Positions 17,007 through 25,062 of a stretch of 64,000 bases of DNA are shown here, piece by piece. How positions within the stretch are numbered: position 1 is the stretch's first letter; every line of letters starts with the position of its first letter. The DNA lies in NCBI RefSeq assembly GCF_021010565.1, contig NZ_JAJNAY010000003.1, forward strand, positions 1 to 64,000, written 5' to 3'. Below the pieces are notes generated by a model. It saw only the letters and a program-made list of their open reading frames with translations. It did no database searches and was not told where the DNA came from. Made by a program: the position numbers and the translations under genes. The DNA comes from Chryseobacterium turcicum (lineage in GTDB: Bacteria > Bacteroidota > Bacteroidia > Flavobacteriales > Weeksellaceae).

Positions 17007-17369
17007 TTAGTTCTTCATTATACTTTCTCTAATCTTCAAAAGTAAATGATCAATATCGAAAGGTTTGGAAATAAAATCGTCAGGTTGACAAATTTCTTTG
17101 AAATTTTGTAAGTGAGCATGAGCACTCATTATAATTACCGGAACGCCGTCATTGTATTTATCATTTTTGATTTGCTTGCAGAGATCAATTCCTGAACCGT
17201 CAGGAAGCATTACATCAAATAAATAGAGATCAGGATTTATTAATAAATTTCTTTGTTTAAAAGTTCGGGCAGTCGAAAAAGACTGAACTTCGTAATTTTC
17301 CGAAGATAGAACTATCTCAAGTATTTCTCGAATGGCCTGATCGTCTTCGACCAAAAAAATCTTTCTCAT
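17007..17369 (-). CDS. single-domain response regulator (receiver only)
   Basis: Start at 17369 gives 120 residues (MRKIFLVEDDQAIREIL...). It has the complete REC fold with acidic pocket VEDD, phosphoacceptor Asp in PDLYLFDVMLPDGSG, the Ser in VPVIIMSAHA and the Lys in DDFISKPFDIDHLL. There is no output domain, so it works by protein contact or in a phosphorelay. It lies 112 nt upstream of the RsbQ-like gene on the same strand and is the natural partner of the PAS kinase. Confidence 0.92.
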   Translation of the reverse strand: MRKIFLVEDDQAIREILEIVLSSENYEVQSFSTARTFKQRNLLINPDLYLFDVMLPDGSGIDLCKQIKNDKYNDGVPVIIMSAHAHLQNFKEICQPDDFISKPFDIDHLLLKIRESIMKN

Positions 17370-17654
17370 ATCGTTAGTTAGCAACAATTAAACCAAAAAA
17401 AAGTTATTTTGTAATGATTATGCGGGTGTATACTTTAGACTGAGCGAACCTTCTTTTTTGAGATTGATAGGTCGTTTGATTGATTTTATACTCACAACTT
17501 TATCACCAGTAAACACTATATTTTTTTTGAGGCAACATCTTTTTTTGATTTTTATTTTCTAAAAAATTTATAACACACCATACATTCAGCATATATCATT
17601 ATTAGTTTCATACAGTTTTGTTTCGGTCAAATCTATCTTAGGATTAGCGAACTT

Positions 17655-18260
17655 TTACTTTTTAATACCCATTTTTTTAATTTCTTCATCACTATAATTG
17701 TCCAGAATTTTAGCATACCGATAAAAGGTAGCCCTAGTCAATCCAAAAGGCTTATAAATATCTTCGGGACGTTTCGTGACATCTTTGTATATATTGCGCA
17801 GAAGTAAAAGTTTAGAAATTGTTTCCGCAGTATAACCTTTTGGCCTTCCTCCTGTTCTTCCTCTTGCTCTTGCAGATTGCAATCCTGCATTGGTTCTTTC
17901 TCTTATCAACTCCCTTTCGTACTCAGCAAGAGAAGCCATTAAATTTAAAAATAGCCTGCCATTAATAGTCGAAGTATCTACACCATCTACAAGACCTTTT
18001 ATGATAATTCCTTTATCACTCAAACTTAAGACAAGATCAATAATATTTTTCAAACTTCTCCCTAACCGGTCTAATCTCCAAACATACAATTCATCATCTT
18101 CCCGGAATTGTTCAATCATCTTGTCAAGCTCAGGGCGATTCTTTGTTGCACCCGAAATTTTCTCCTGATAAATTTTCTGACAACCGGCTTTTTCTAAAGC
18201 TTCAATTTGCAAATCTAAATTTTGATCTTTGGTTGAAACTCGGGCATATCCTATTTTCAT
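17655..18260 (-). CDS. serine recombinase (resolvase/invertase family)
   Basis: Starting at 18260 the product has 201 residues. The catalytic domain begins with MKIGYARVSTKDQNLDLQIE (Ser10) and contains YVWRLDRLGRSLKNIIDLV and NGRLFLNLMASLAEYERELI. A C-terminal HTH ends in LTRATFYRYAKIL. This is the size and layout of DNA invertases and resolvases. A dyad motif lies about 160 nt upstream. No transposase is beside it, so it may act on its own site, invert a nearby segment or be left from a transposon. A truncated paralog lies 5.6 kb away in the same orientation. Confidence 0.93.
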   Translation of the reverse strand: MKIGYARVSTKDQNLDLQIEALEKAGCQKIYQEKISGATKNRPELDKMIEQFREDDELYVWRLDRLGRSLKNIIDLVLSLSDKGIIIKGLVDGVDTSTINGRLFLNLMASLAEYERELIRERTNAGLQSARARGRTGGRPKGYTAETISKLLLLRNIYKDVTKRPEDIYKPFGLTRATFYRYAKILDNYSDEEIKKMGIKK

Positions 18261-18418
18261 AATTTTGTACATAAAACTCATACTTCGTAAATTTATGAAA
18301 CTTTGTTTAATGATACGAGATTTTGAGAAAGTTAACTGAAAAAAATATGATTTTAAAATACCAAATTGTAAAATCTCAAAATACCACCGTTTTTTAAAAC
18401 TAAAAATTAATGATTTAC

Positions 18419-18432
18419 ATAATGTCGATTAT
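18419..18432. promoter_or_regulatory. conserved inverted-repeat motif upstream of intact recombinase
   Basis: The same ATAATGTCGATTAT dyad as at the truncated recombinase locus, here about 160 nt upstream of the intact gene. It is a candidate recombinase binding or crossover site. Confidence 0.55.
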
Positions 18433-18505
18433 ACACTCATTATATTTTTTATTTATAGCTGATAATCAATCTTTTAAATGATTTATGAATTTCATAATTG
18501 AGAAA

Positions 18506-18766
18506 TTAGGAAAAAATAAAAGGTTTAAATGAAAATTTTCTAAAAAATGAAGCTATTTTTTTAGTTATGATTTTTAAATTATCCTCAAATTCAACTTTAT
18601 AGTAAGATTCTATAAAATTTGTTTCTTCCATCGTATTACAAACAATTCTTCTTAAATCATGTCTTCCAATATTGGGGTTTTCCTGTATTGATTTAAGAAA
18701 TTTTATTCGCTCTGCATTATTTTCTAAACTGTCTAATTTTAATTTTATTGAATCAAATGTTTTCAT
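18506..18766 (-). CDS. small hypothetical protein
   Basis: An 86-residue, Lys/Phe-rich soluble protein that I do not recognise. The N-terminal 45 residues look helical (FDSIKLKLDSLENNAERIKF, PNIGRHDLRRIV). The C-terminus is hydrophobic-basic (KKIASFFRKFSFKPFIF), which could be an amphipathic membrane-binding helix. It lies alone between the recombinase and the iteron-like region. Confidence 0.5.
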   Translation of the reverse strand: MKTFDSIKLKLDSLENNAERIKFLKSIQENPNIGRHDLRRIVCNTMEETNFIESYYKVEFEDNLKIITKKIASFFRKFSFKPFIFS

Positions 18767-18976
18767 AATATAAAATTAAGAAGAAATAAAAATAGAATAT
18801 TATGGTAAACAGTAAAATACTATTATTTATAGTTCGTTAAAATCATTCAGTAACAAGGAAAGCTGCACCAGACCTGACTAGATATAACGAATTAAATATT
18901 TTTCTTTTTTAGCGCAACTTTTTTCTTTCTGTTTTCAAGGAATTTATTAAGTTGTTTTTTCCGACTATAAAAAATA

Positions 18977-19073
18977 TTTGACCGATAGGTCAAAATAAAA
19001 CTCGTGAGCCTTTAGGCTCACACCTTTGTAAGGCTTTAGCCGACTATAACAATTGTTTTATATAAACAATTGT
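18977..19073. repeat. three hairpins in a row (origin-like region)
   Basis: Three inverted repeats follow one another: TTTGACC/GGTCAAA, GTGAGCC/GGCTCAC and ACAATTGTTT/AAACAATTGT. They sit 65-230 nt before the 33-bp periodic repeats. No gene fits in 18767-19346. The combination of hairpins and iteron-like repeats resembles a plasmid or integrative-element replication or control region. Confidence 0.55.
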
Positions 19074-19139
19074 TTTATTAGTCAAATGCTTTATCGGCTT
19101 TGTTATACACCATGAATAAAGGGTTTACAGGTTTTTCTA

Positions 19140-19224
19140 CGTACATCAATACTTAAAATGATTAATTCCCTACGTATATCAATCCTTAATAGAAATAAAG
19201 AAAAGCGTACATCAATCCTTAAAG
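19140..19224 (+). repeat. three iteron-like direct repeats with exact 33-bp period
   Basis: Units starting at 19140, 19173 and 19206 share CGTA[CT]ATCAAT[AC]CTTAA. The spacing is exactly 33 bp, about three helical turns, so bound proteins would sit on one face of the DNA. They lie 120-200 nt upstream of the gene starting at 19347. They may be iterons of a replication initiator or operator sites for that gene. Confidence 0.75.
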
Positions 19225-19346
19225 AACGTTTTTTGAAAACAAAAAAAACAGAAACTTTCAATTTTTTTTCATAAAAATTAAGCTCCGCTTAGTTACGGCG
19301 TAGCCAACTCTTTTCTTTGCATCACACAAAATTCAAAACAAAAAAA

Positions 19347-20330
19347 ATGACAAAGTTTAAGTATCGGGTTTTTATTCCCGAGTTTATTGAAGCCAAAATA
19401 AATCGTTCAACCCAAGAGTTTGAAGATGATGATTTTTTAAGCGCAAGAAATATTGCTCTAAAATATTTAACTGAAATTATTTCAATCTTAGTTTCAGAAA
19501 AAATAATCACAGTTTCAGACTTTAAATATGAAGAATCATCTGAACTGATTGAAGTTTCAGAATTACAAAAAACTCCAGAAAATGATGAAGTTCTTGATTT
19601 TGCACACCTTTCTGAATGTAAAATCCAATATAACTACACAGAAAAAGAATTCAGAAAAGCCAATGAATTACAAACTGAAAAAAAGATGAGTTTAAAACAG
19701 ACTTTTCTTCTTTTGGGTATTATAAAAATTGAAATTGCTGATGAGAAAAATAACTTGGTAACTATTTTTGAATTAAAAAATTCTGATATTCCTGTTAACA
19801 GATTTGTAGAAGAGACGATTATAAGCAGATTGATTTCCAATTTTAAAGGATTAACTTTTCCAAAGCTTTATTCAAGTTTTCAATTTAACATAAAAGAAAA
19901 GCATCATCAGTTTAGAGAAATTTTCCTTACGGAAAACAATTTTAGAGAAAAGGAAATAATTTCCAATAATTTATTTTTTGACTTTGAGAGAAAACTTCTT
20001 TCGATTTATAACCGAAGATGTATGGTAAGTCTTTTTATTGAGGAAGAACATAGCAAATTAGCTAGAAAGGCTATGCTCCACATTCAGTCGGTTTACCGTA
20101 AATTAAAATACGAATACACTCCTAAAGTGATGATTCAAAACAAGCTTTATTGGGTTTATTTCTTTGATTTTAATACTGAATTAAAAATAACTTATTCAAA
20201 AGCAGGAAATATATATTTCAGAAGTTCTTCGGGGATGAAAAAAGCCAATGAACAGACCACTTTTGAAGAGATTGTCTGCAATGAAAACTGCAAAGACCAT
20301 TTTATCACACATTTACTCCAAATACTTTAA
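19347..20330 (+). CDS. hypothetical protein downstream of iteron-like repeats
   Basis: Starting at 19347 the product has 327 residues. I do not recognise it. The N-terminus (FIPEFIEAKINRSTQEFEDD, DFLSARNIALKYLTEII) has the same F-x-D-x-x-F-x-x-A-R-x-x-A-x-x-Y pattern as the next protein, so the two share a small domain. The rest is rich in Lys, Glu and Phe with no catalytic motif that I can see. No signal peptide or membrane helix. The gene precedes the AlbA_2-like gene by 10 nt and follows the iteron region, so it could be a DNA-binding or replication-control protein; this is inference from position only. Confidence 0.6.
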   Translation: MTKFKYRVFIPEFIEAKINRSTQEFEDDDFLSARNIALKYLTEIISILVSEKIITVSDFKYEESSELIEVSELQKTPENDEVLDFAHLSECKIQYNYTEKEFRKANELQTEKKMSLKQTFLLLGIIKIEIADEKNNLVTIFELKNSDIPVNRFVEETIISRLISNFKGLTFPKLYSSFQFNIKEKHHQFREIFLTENNFREKEIISNNLFFDFERKLLSIYNRRCMVSLFIEEEHSKLARKAMLHIQSVYRKLKYEYTPKVMIQNKLYWVYFFDFNTELKITYSKAGNIYFRSSSGMKKANEQTTFEEIVCNENCKDHFITHLLQIL

Positions 20331-20340
20331 ATATTTTATT

Positions 20341-21201
20341 ATGAAAACAAAAATGCCTGTTATCTCTTATATTGTGACCTGTAAATACAAAACAAATTCT
20401 GCCGGTCTTACCACTTTGCACCAACAAAATTTCAGCGACGAAAATTTCTCTACAGCCCGAAAAAAGGCGTTTGAATATGTAGAAGCTGCCAAAGAGTTTA
20501 TGCACAAAAATGAAATCTTTCTTAATAGAAAGCGATATCAAAATCCGTCGGGCGTTTATATTAAAAATAAAAAAGCTTTTGATTCCGGAATTCAAATTTT
20601 TATGAGAATTAATGAAAATTTTAATCAATCTAGTGTTTCAGACAAAAAAGCCACAATGTACTTAATAGCAGCTTTCCATACGATTAACGATGATTACAGA
20701 CAAAAAATAAAAGCAGGAAGATCAGCTGAAAAAAGTTACTACAAAATTCTAAAGCAAAATTCTGTTGAAGAAGATCAGTTCATTATTGATTATGAAAAAT
20801 TTGAAAAAGAAAAAAATGAGATTGAAAAACTGAAATCAAAATCTTTTATAGACATAGATTTTATTACTTACAGTTTGGATCAAACGATAGAAAATCTGTT
20901 TGAAAGCATTTGTGCCTTTGCTAATTCCGGTGGTGGGCGCATCATTTTTGGTCAGGATGAAAAGTTTGAGACGTATCATTCAGATTCTAAAATCAATTTA
21001 CTTTGCGAAAAAATTTGGAATAGAACTATTACTGAATTTCCTGAGATGGAAGAGTATCTCATAATTTTTAAAAGAAATTATATAGACTGTAAGTTTTTGG
21101 AAATCGAGGTTATTCCGACACCTTTTGACTGTTTATTTAGACGAGAATATTTCGTAAGAACGATTCACGGAAATGTGATGGATTTGCAGAAGAGTTTGTA
21201 G
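20341..21201 (+). CDS. AlbA_2 / Schlafen-like domain protein
   Basis: Start at 20341 gives 286 residues. The first 60 residues match the N-terminal domain of the preceding protein (FSDENFSTARKKAFEYVEAA). The C-terminal part has DQTIENLFESICAFANSGGG followed by RIIFGQDE, the core of AlbA_2 (PF04326-like, divergent AAA-4/Schlafen) domains, where the Asn-x-Gly-Gly-Gly loop is diagnostic. Such domains occur in transcription regulators and in nucleic-acid-cleaving Schlafen-type proteins. The usual Glu just before this segment is partly retained (QTIENLFE). It forms an apparent operon with the genes before and after (10- and 21-nt gaps). Confidence 0.7.
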   Translation: MKTKMPVISYIVTCKYKTNSAGLTTLHQQNFSDENFSTARKKAFEYVEAAKEFMHKNEIFLNRKRYQNPSGVYIKNKKAFDSGIQIFMRINENFNQSSVSDKKATMYLIAAFHTINDDYRQKIKAGRSAEKSYYKILKQNSVEEDQFIIDYEKFEKEKNEIEKLKSKSFIDIDFITYSLDQTIENLFESICAFANSGGGRIIFGQDEKFETYHSDSKINLLCEKIWNRTITEFPEMEEYLIIFKRNYIDCKFLEIEVIPTPFDCLFRREYFVRTIHGNVMDLQKSL

Positions 21202-21222
21202 ATTTGGGAAAAGTTAAAAATA

Positions 21223-21882
21223 ATGGAAGTTAAAAATTTTAAAGAAATTTATAAGTATGAAATTTACTCTGTGCTACACTCAAGGCTTAAAACGCATGAT
21301 AGAGTAATAAAATTAAAAAATAAAAATATATACTTTTTACCAACTCTATATTGGAACTTATTTAAAAATTATGAAAGAAATTACTCAAATGAAATATTAC
21401 ATCATCAGATTATGAATATAAATTTTCATTTTAAAAATGATAATAAAAATGATAAAGAGGTATTTCAAAATATTGATAGTTTCTTATTAGATAATAAAAC
21501 GAAAGAACTGAAAATTGTAATTAACAAGAAAAAATATACAGTTTTAACACCAATAAAAGATAAGTGCGAGAAAATTATAAATTATGAAAATTTAGTGTTA
21601 TCCAAAGAAGCATTTCGTGTTGCAACAATAGATCATAATCCAACATTCAAATCATTTTTTGAAAAAAATTCTGAAGGTTTAAAAAATATTTTTTATTTAA
21701 GCAATTTAATAAACCCTAACAAAGCAAGTGCAAAAAAAATAAATAAAGCCTTAAATGAGAATGCAAAAAAGCAAATTATCGAAAATAAAATATCAAGAGA
21801 GGATATTTGGAATGAATTAGTTTTTTTAGCAAAACATCAAAAATTAGAAATTGTTCATCAAAAATACAATATTAAAGAATAA
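21223..21882 (+). CDS. hypothetical protein, third gene of iteron-linked operon
   Basis: A 219-residue Lys/Asn/Ile-rich soluble protein with no family I can name. It includes ENLVLSKEAFRVATIDHNPT and a helical C-terminus (KKINKALNENAKKQIIENKI). Very AT-rich codon use suggests horizontal acquisition. It lies 21 nt after the AlbA_2-like gene and ends before a terminator, so the three genes form one transcription unit. Confidence 0.6.
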   Translation: MEVKNFKEIYKYEIYSVLHSRLKTHDRVIKLKNKNIYFLPTLYWNLFKNYERNYSNEILHHQIMNINFHFKNDNKNDKEVFQNIDSFLLDNKTKELKIVINKKKYTVLTPIKDKCEKIINYENLVLSKEAFRVATIDHNPTFKSFFEKNSEGLKNIFYLSNLINPNKASAKKINKALNENAKKQIIENKISREDIWNELVFLAKHQKLEIVHQKYNIKE

Positions 21883-21899
21883 AACTCAACAATGTTACA

Positions 21900-21921
21900 A
21901 GCCACTAATTGTGGCTTTTTA
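21900..21921 (+). terminator. terminator after the iteron-linked operon
   Basis: AGCCAC and GTGGCT form a 6-bp stem with a 5-nt loop, followed by five T (six with the last stem base), 17 nt after the stop. The T-tract runs into the end of the convergent WYL gene. Confidence 0.85.
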
Positions 21922-22818
21922 TTTATTCCTCTCCATTGCTTCTCTCCAAAACCCCATCATTCTCTCCTTTAAAATCTCCGGCTTTATCACCTTCAAAGAC
22001 CAGCTTCTTTTCAGCAGCTCCATCAGCAAGTCATTATTGGGTTTTACAAAAAAATGGAACTGAATTCTGTCAGCGGTTTCAGATACAACTGATTGAGAAT
22101 GATGAATGGGATTTACTTTAAGATAATGCCCATCACGATGGTCATATTCTACAATTATTTCTTCGGCTTCGCTATCGGTAAACATTCCTATGGCATCTTT
22201 ATAAGGCTCTTCAAAATCTATTTCTTGTAGTCTGAATTCGCCAGAAACTCCAATATTTTTAATTCTTTCCAACGCATAACTTTTGAAAGGAACATCTGAA
22301 TCATCAGTTGCCAAAACGTACCATTTAAAATCTTTCTGTTTAATTTTATAGGGACAGATTTCCCTTACTTTTTCCTGTTCCGTAATGTAATCAAAATAGG
22401 ATATTTTAATCTTATTTTGACTCTGAACAGCTTCAGAAATTGTATGGAAATGCTCAATACCCGTATTTTTTCTAGTTTCTGGAATTACATATCCCGGAAG
22501 CATCATATCTGAATTCAAAGAAGAAAGAAAAATAGCTGAATTGATCAGGTCATTTTGAAAAATACCATCAAAATCTGTTTTTACGGAATATCGATAATGG
22601 TTATCTATACTAAATTCTATTTTCCATGCATCCTTTAAAGCTTTAATATCATTACTAAACGTTTTGGTGGGATATTTATCTATCATTAACGAGGGTACAT
22701 CAGAGTAAGGCTTAAATTTCTTCAATACCTCTTCTTTAATTTCCTCAATTTTTAGTTTACCATCATGCTCTAAAATAACTCTTAACAAAAGAGACATCCG
22801 TAAAAATTGTCGGTTCAT
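21919..22818 (-). CDS. WYL-domain transcriptional regulator
   Basis: The 299-residue product has an N-terminal winged-HTH region (MSLLLRVILEHDGKLKIEEI). A WYL domain follows, with IKISYFDYITEQEKV, EICPYKIKQKDFKWYVLATD and YALERIKNIGV, then a WCX-like C-terminal extension. WYL proteins bind nucleotide-type ligands and often regulate phage defense or DNA-damage genes in bacteria. It is convergent with the iteron-linked operon, and a remnant of an integrase lies just upstream. Its target is unknown. Confidence 0.88.
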   Translation of the reverse strand: MNRQFLRMSLLLRVILEHDGKLKIEEIKEEVLKKFKPYSDVPSLMIDKYPTKTFSNDIKALKDAWKIEFSIDNHYRYSVKTDFDGIFQNDLINSAIFLSSLNSDMMLPGYVIPETRKNTGIEHFHTISEAVQSQNKIKISYFDYITEQEKVREICPYKIKQKDFKWYVLATDDSDVPFKSYALERIKNIGVSGEFRLQEIDFEEPYKDAIGMFTDSEAEEIIVEYDHRDGHYLKVNPIHHSQSVVSETADRIQFHFFVKPNNDLLMELLKRSWSLKVIKPEILKERMMGFWREAMERNK

Positions 22819-22860
22819 AAGCTTTTATTCAAATATAGATAAAAAAGATTTTTCTAATTT

Positions 22861-23134
22861 TTAATTACAGCAAACAAATAGAAATATGACCTCAATACCC
22901 AAACAAATTTTGTCAAGTTTAGCATTCAGGGTTTGGGCTTCGCGGATTTTACCTAAAACCCTGCCGTACTTCAAATCCCAATTTGCTGCGGAAATATCCA
23001 GCTTGGTACTTAAGGCAGACTGTTTACCGTTTACGGTAATCTTGCACATAACCGCAACTTTTCCGTTTTTTTTTGAGGGCATTCTTTTTAAGGTAGAAAA
23101 GAACCTTAAATGTTGATTTTTTTGTCGTTTCCAT
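22861..23134 (-). pseudogene. tyrosine integrase N-terminal remnant with frameshift
   Basis: Reading from 23134, METTKKSTFKVLFYLKKNA is the start of the Bacteroidota conjugative-transposon integrase arm-binding domain. An A9 run (23066-23074 as T on the plus strand) then shifts the frame. With one A less it continues KKNGKVAVMCKITVNGKQ, then STKLDISAANWDLKYGRVLG and KIREAQTLNAKLDKI, the expected sequence. Homology ends after about 85 residues, so the core-binding and catalytic domains are absent. It marks the end of an older integrated element. Confidence 0.88.
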
Positions 23135-23318
23135 ACTCACAATTCTTAATGATAAAATCAAACTTATGTGAGCCACGGAGCAATATGAGAAACTATGCAG
23201 AAAGCTGAAATACAGCATTTTATAGTAATTGTTTAATGCTTGAAAGTAACGTTTTAGTAACCTTACTTTTGCCTTTCGTCTCTTTTTCCTGCTTTTTACC
23301 TCGTTACCAAAAAATCAA

Positions 23319-23353
23319 AAAACGATTGTAAAGCCCTTATTTACAATCGTTTT
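23319..23353. terminator. perfect 14-bp hairpin
   Basis: AAAACGATTGTAAA and TTTACAATCGTTTT pair perfectly around a 7-nt loop. It sits between the integrase remnant and the SLOG gene. Terminator-like in both directions; it could also be part of an attachment site of the decayed element. Confidence 0.6.
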
Positions 23354-23472
23354 ACCTGTTTCTAATCTTTGATGTATTTTTACTGAAAATTTATTTTAAA
23401 AAAATTTTATCTGTAATTTAAGTGGTCATCCTTTGACCAACCTCTGACCTAGATTGCAGAAAAATTTACATT

Positions 23473-23823
23473 ATGAACATTGCAATCGTTGGCGGTCGTG
23501 ATTTTAGCGACTATAATCTTTTAAAAAACACTCTTAACAACTACATCGAAAACAAATCATTCCTTAATGCTATTGTATCGGGTGGAGCAAAAGGCGCGGA
23601 TTCTTTAGCTGAAAAATATGCTCAAGAATTGGATGTAGAAATAATCATTTACCGACCTGATTATAAGAAGAACGGTAGACTTGCTGCTCTTCACAGAAAT
23701 ACAGAAATTATCGAAAACTCTGATATTGTCTTTGCTTTTTGGAATGGCAAATCTAGAGGAACTTTGGATTCTATTACGAAGGCTAAAAAACTAGAAAAAA
23801 CACTGTTTATAATCAACTATTAA
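23473..23823 (+). CDS. SLOG-superfamily (DUF2493/YspA-like) nucleotide-binding protein
   Basis: The 116-residue product shows the SLOG fold motifs: MNIAIVGGRDFSDYNLL, then AIVSGGAKGADSLAEKYAQE, then RPDYKKNGRLAALHRN and VFAFWNGKSRGTLDSI. These are the DprA/TIR-like glycine-rich loop and the phosphate-binding GGAKGAD. SLOG proteins bind nucleotides or cleave their N-glycosidic bonds, and some act as sensors in defense systems. It is a lone domain at typical length. It is convergent with the PD-(D/E)XK nuclease gene. Confidence 0.88.
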   Translation: MNIAIVGGRDFSDYNLLKNTLNNYIENKSFLNAIVSGGAKGADSLAEKYAQELDVEIIIYRPDYKKNGRLAALHRNTEIIENSDIVFAFWNGKSRGTLDSITKAKKLEKTLFIINY

Positions 23824-23892
23824 AATAAAATATGCTCAATTAGAAATAATTGAGCATATTTTCTCAGATCCATTTTTGAGCTAATTTGATAA

Positions 23893-25053
23893 TTATTTAT
23901 TTTCCAAACTATTGAAACACTGAATGATTTTTATAACATATTCTAAAACCTGTCTATCATCCTTAAAGTTGGTTTGTCCAAAATTTTGGCAATCATGTTT
24001 AAATAATACCCACTCATCTGTCCTCCAGTCTACATTTTTGAAACCAAATTGTGTGTTTAAAGCATTGGAATATTTACTATCAAGTTCTTTGTTCGTTAAA
24101 CCTATTAAAAACAAAGGATCTTTTAAATTCTTTATTCGAAATTGAATATGAACTTCATTTTTAAAATTAATCTCAAGCACATCCAAATCCTTCTTTTTAT
24201 TGACGTTCGAAGAAATATCACCCCACAAATTTTTAATCATTTCTTCATTAAATTTTTCAGACGTAAAATTTAAAAGTTCTAACTGTTTAAGCCTTAACGC
24301 TGCTAAAAAGTTATTATAAATTTCTTGTGAAGCTTCAAAATTTTCGTTTATAATTTCAATTACTTTTTCTTTCATTTCTTTATTTGATGTTTGATGAGTT
24401 AATTTTTTAATCAAGTTTGAATATTGCTGCAAAGTTTCCCTGATAATTGGTTTGTTGAAAGACAATTTTGTACACTCTTCAATCCAATATTTAATATCAT
24501 TTTCATACGAAATTGAAGTATATTCTACACCATCTGAACTCACCTGCTTACTGCTTTCTCCGTATAAAGTAAGATATAATAACTTTGCATTTGGATATTT
24601 GTTTTTATACCTTAAAAGCTGATTTACCTGCTCTCCAGCGTAGATTTTATTTTCAATGACAAAACCATTCTGTTGGAAATCTTTTAAGACAATATCTAAT
24701 CTACCACCAGAAGTTTGATCCTCATTTCTAAAACCAATATGCTCTTCTTTAACGCAAACTACTTCCTCTATTTTTAATGTAAACTCTTTCTGAAGCACAA
24801 TCCTGTAAAATGCTATTAAAAAATCACTGCCCATTCCATGACTTCCCTTCGGATCTAAGAGTTCAGTTATTAATGCAGAATGCGTGAAAACTTCGTCGGA
24901 TTCCATGCTCATGATGGAAAAAATATTGAAATTCTCTCCGGATAAAATGCTCTTTTCTTTATCAAAATCGATAAGTTGCTGTAATTGTTTCAAAAAGTTG
25001 AAATCTTTCAGACTTGATTTTCTCTCAACATCTTCTTTAATTCCTTTTTCCAT
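23893..25053 (-). CDS. PD-(D/E)XK nuclease family protein (PDDEXK_4-like)
   Basis: The 386-residue product has the PDDEXK_4 layout: an N-terminal ALITELLDPKGSHGMGSDFL segment with Glu and His, then the active site GGRLDIVLKDF (Asp near 119) and GFVIENKIYAGEQVNQLLRY (Glu-x-Lys near 135-137, Gln after). The core is followed by NAKLLYLTLYG. The C-terminal 200 residues are helical and unassigned. These nucleases are frequent in defense islands, where they may act as restriction or abortive-infection nucleases. The WYL gene starts 9 nt upstream on the same strand, so it is the likely regulator. Confidence 0.88.
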   Translation of the reverse strand: MEKGIKEDVERKSSLKDFNFLKQLQQLIDFDKEKSILSGENFNIFSIMSMESDEVFTHSALITELLDPKGSHGMGSDFLIAFYRIVLQKEFTLKIEEVVCVKEEHIGFRNEDQTSGGRLDIVLKDFQQNGFVIENKIYAGEQVNQLLRYKNKYPNAKLLYLTLYGESSKQVSSDGVEYTSISYENDIKYWIEECTKLSFNKPIIRETLQQYSNLIKKLTHQTSNKEMKEKVIEIINENFEASQEIYNNFLAALRLKQLELLNFTSEKFNEEMIKNLWGDISSNVNKKKDLDVLEINFKNEVHIQFRIKNLKDPLFLIGLTNKELDSKYSNALNTQFGFKNVDWRTDEWVLFKHDCQNFGQTNFKDDRQVLEYVIKIIQCFNSLENK

Positions 25054-25062
25054 GATTATTAT

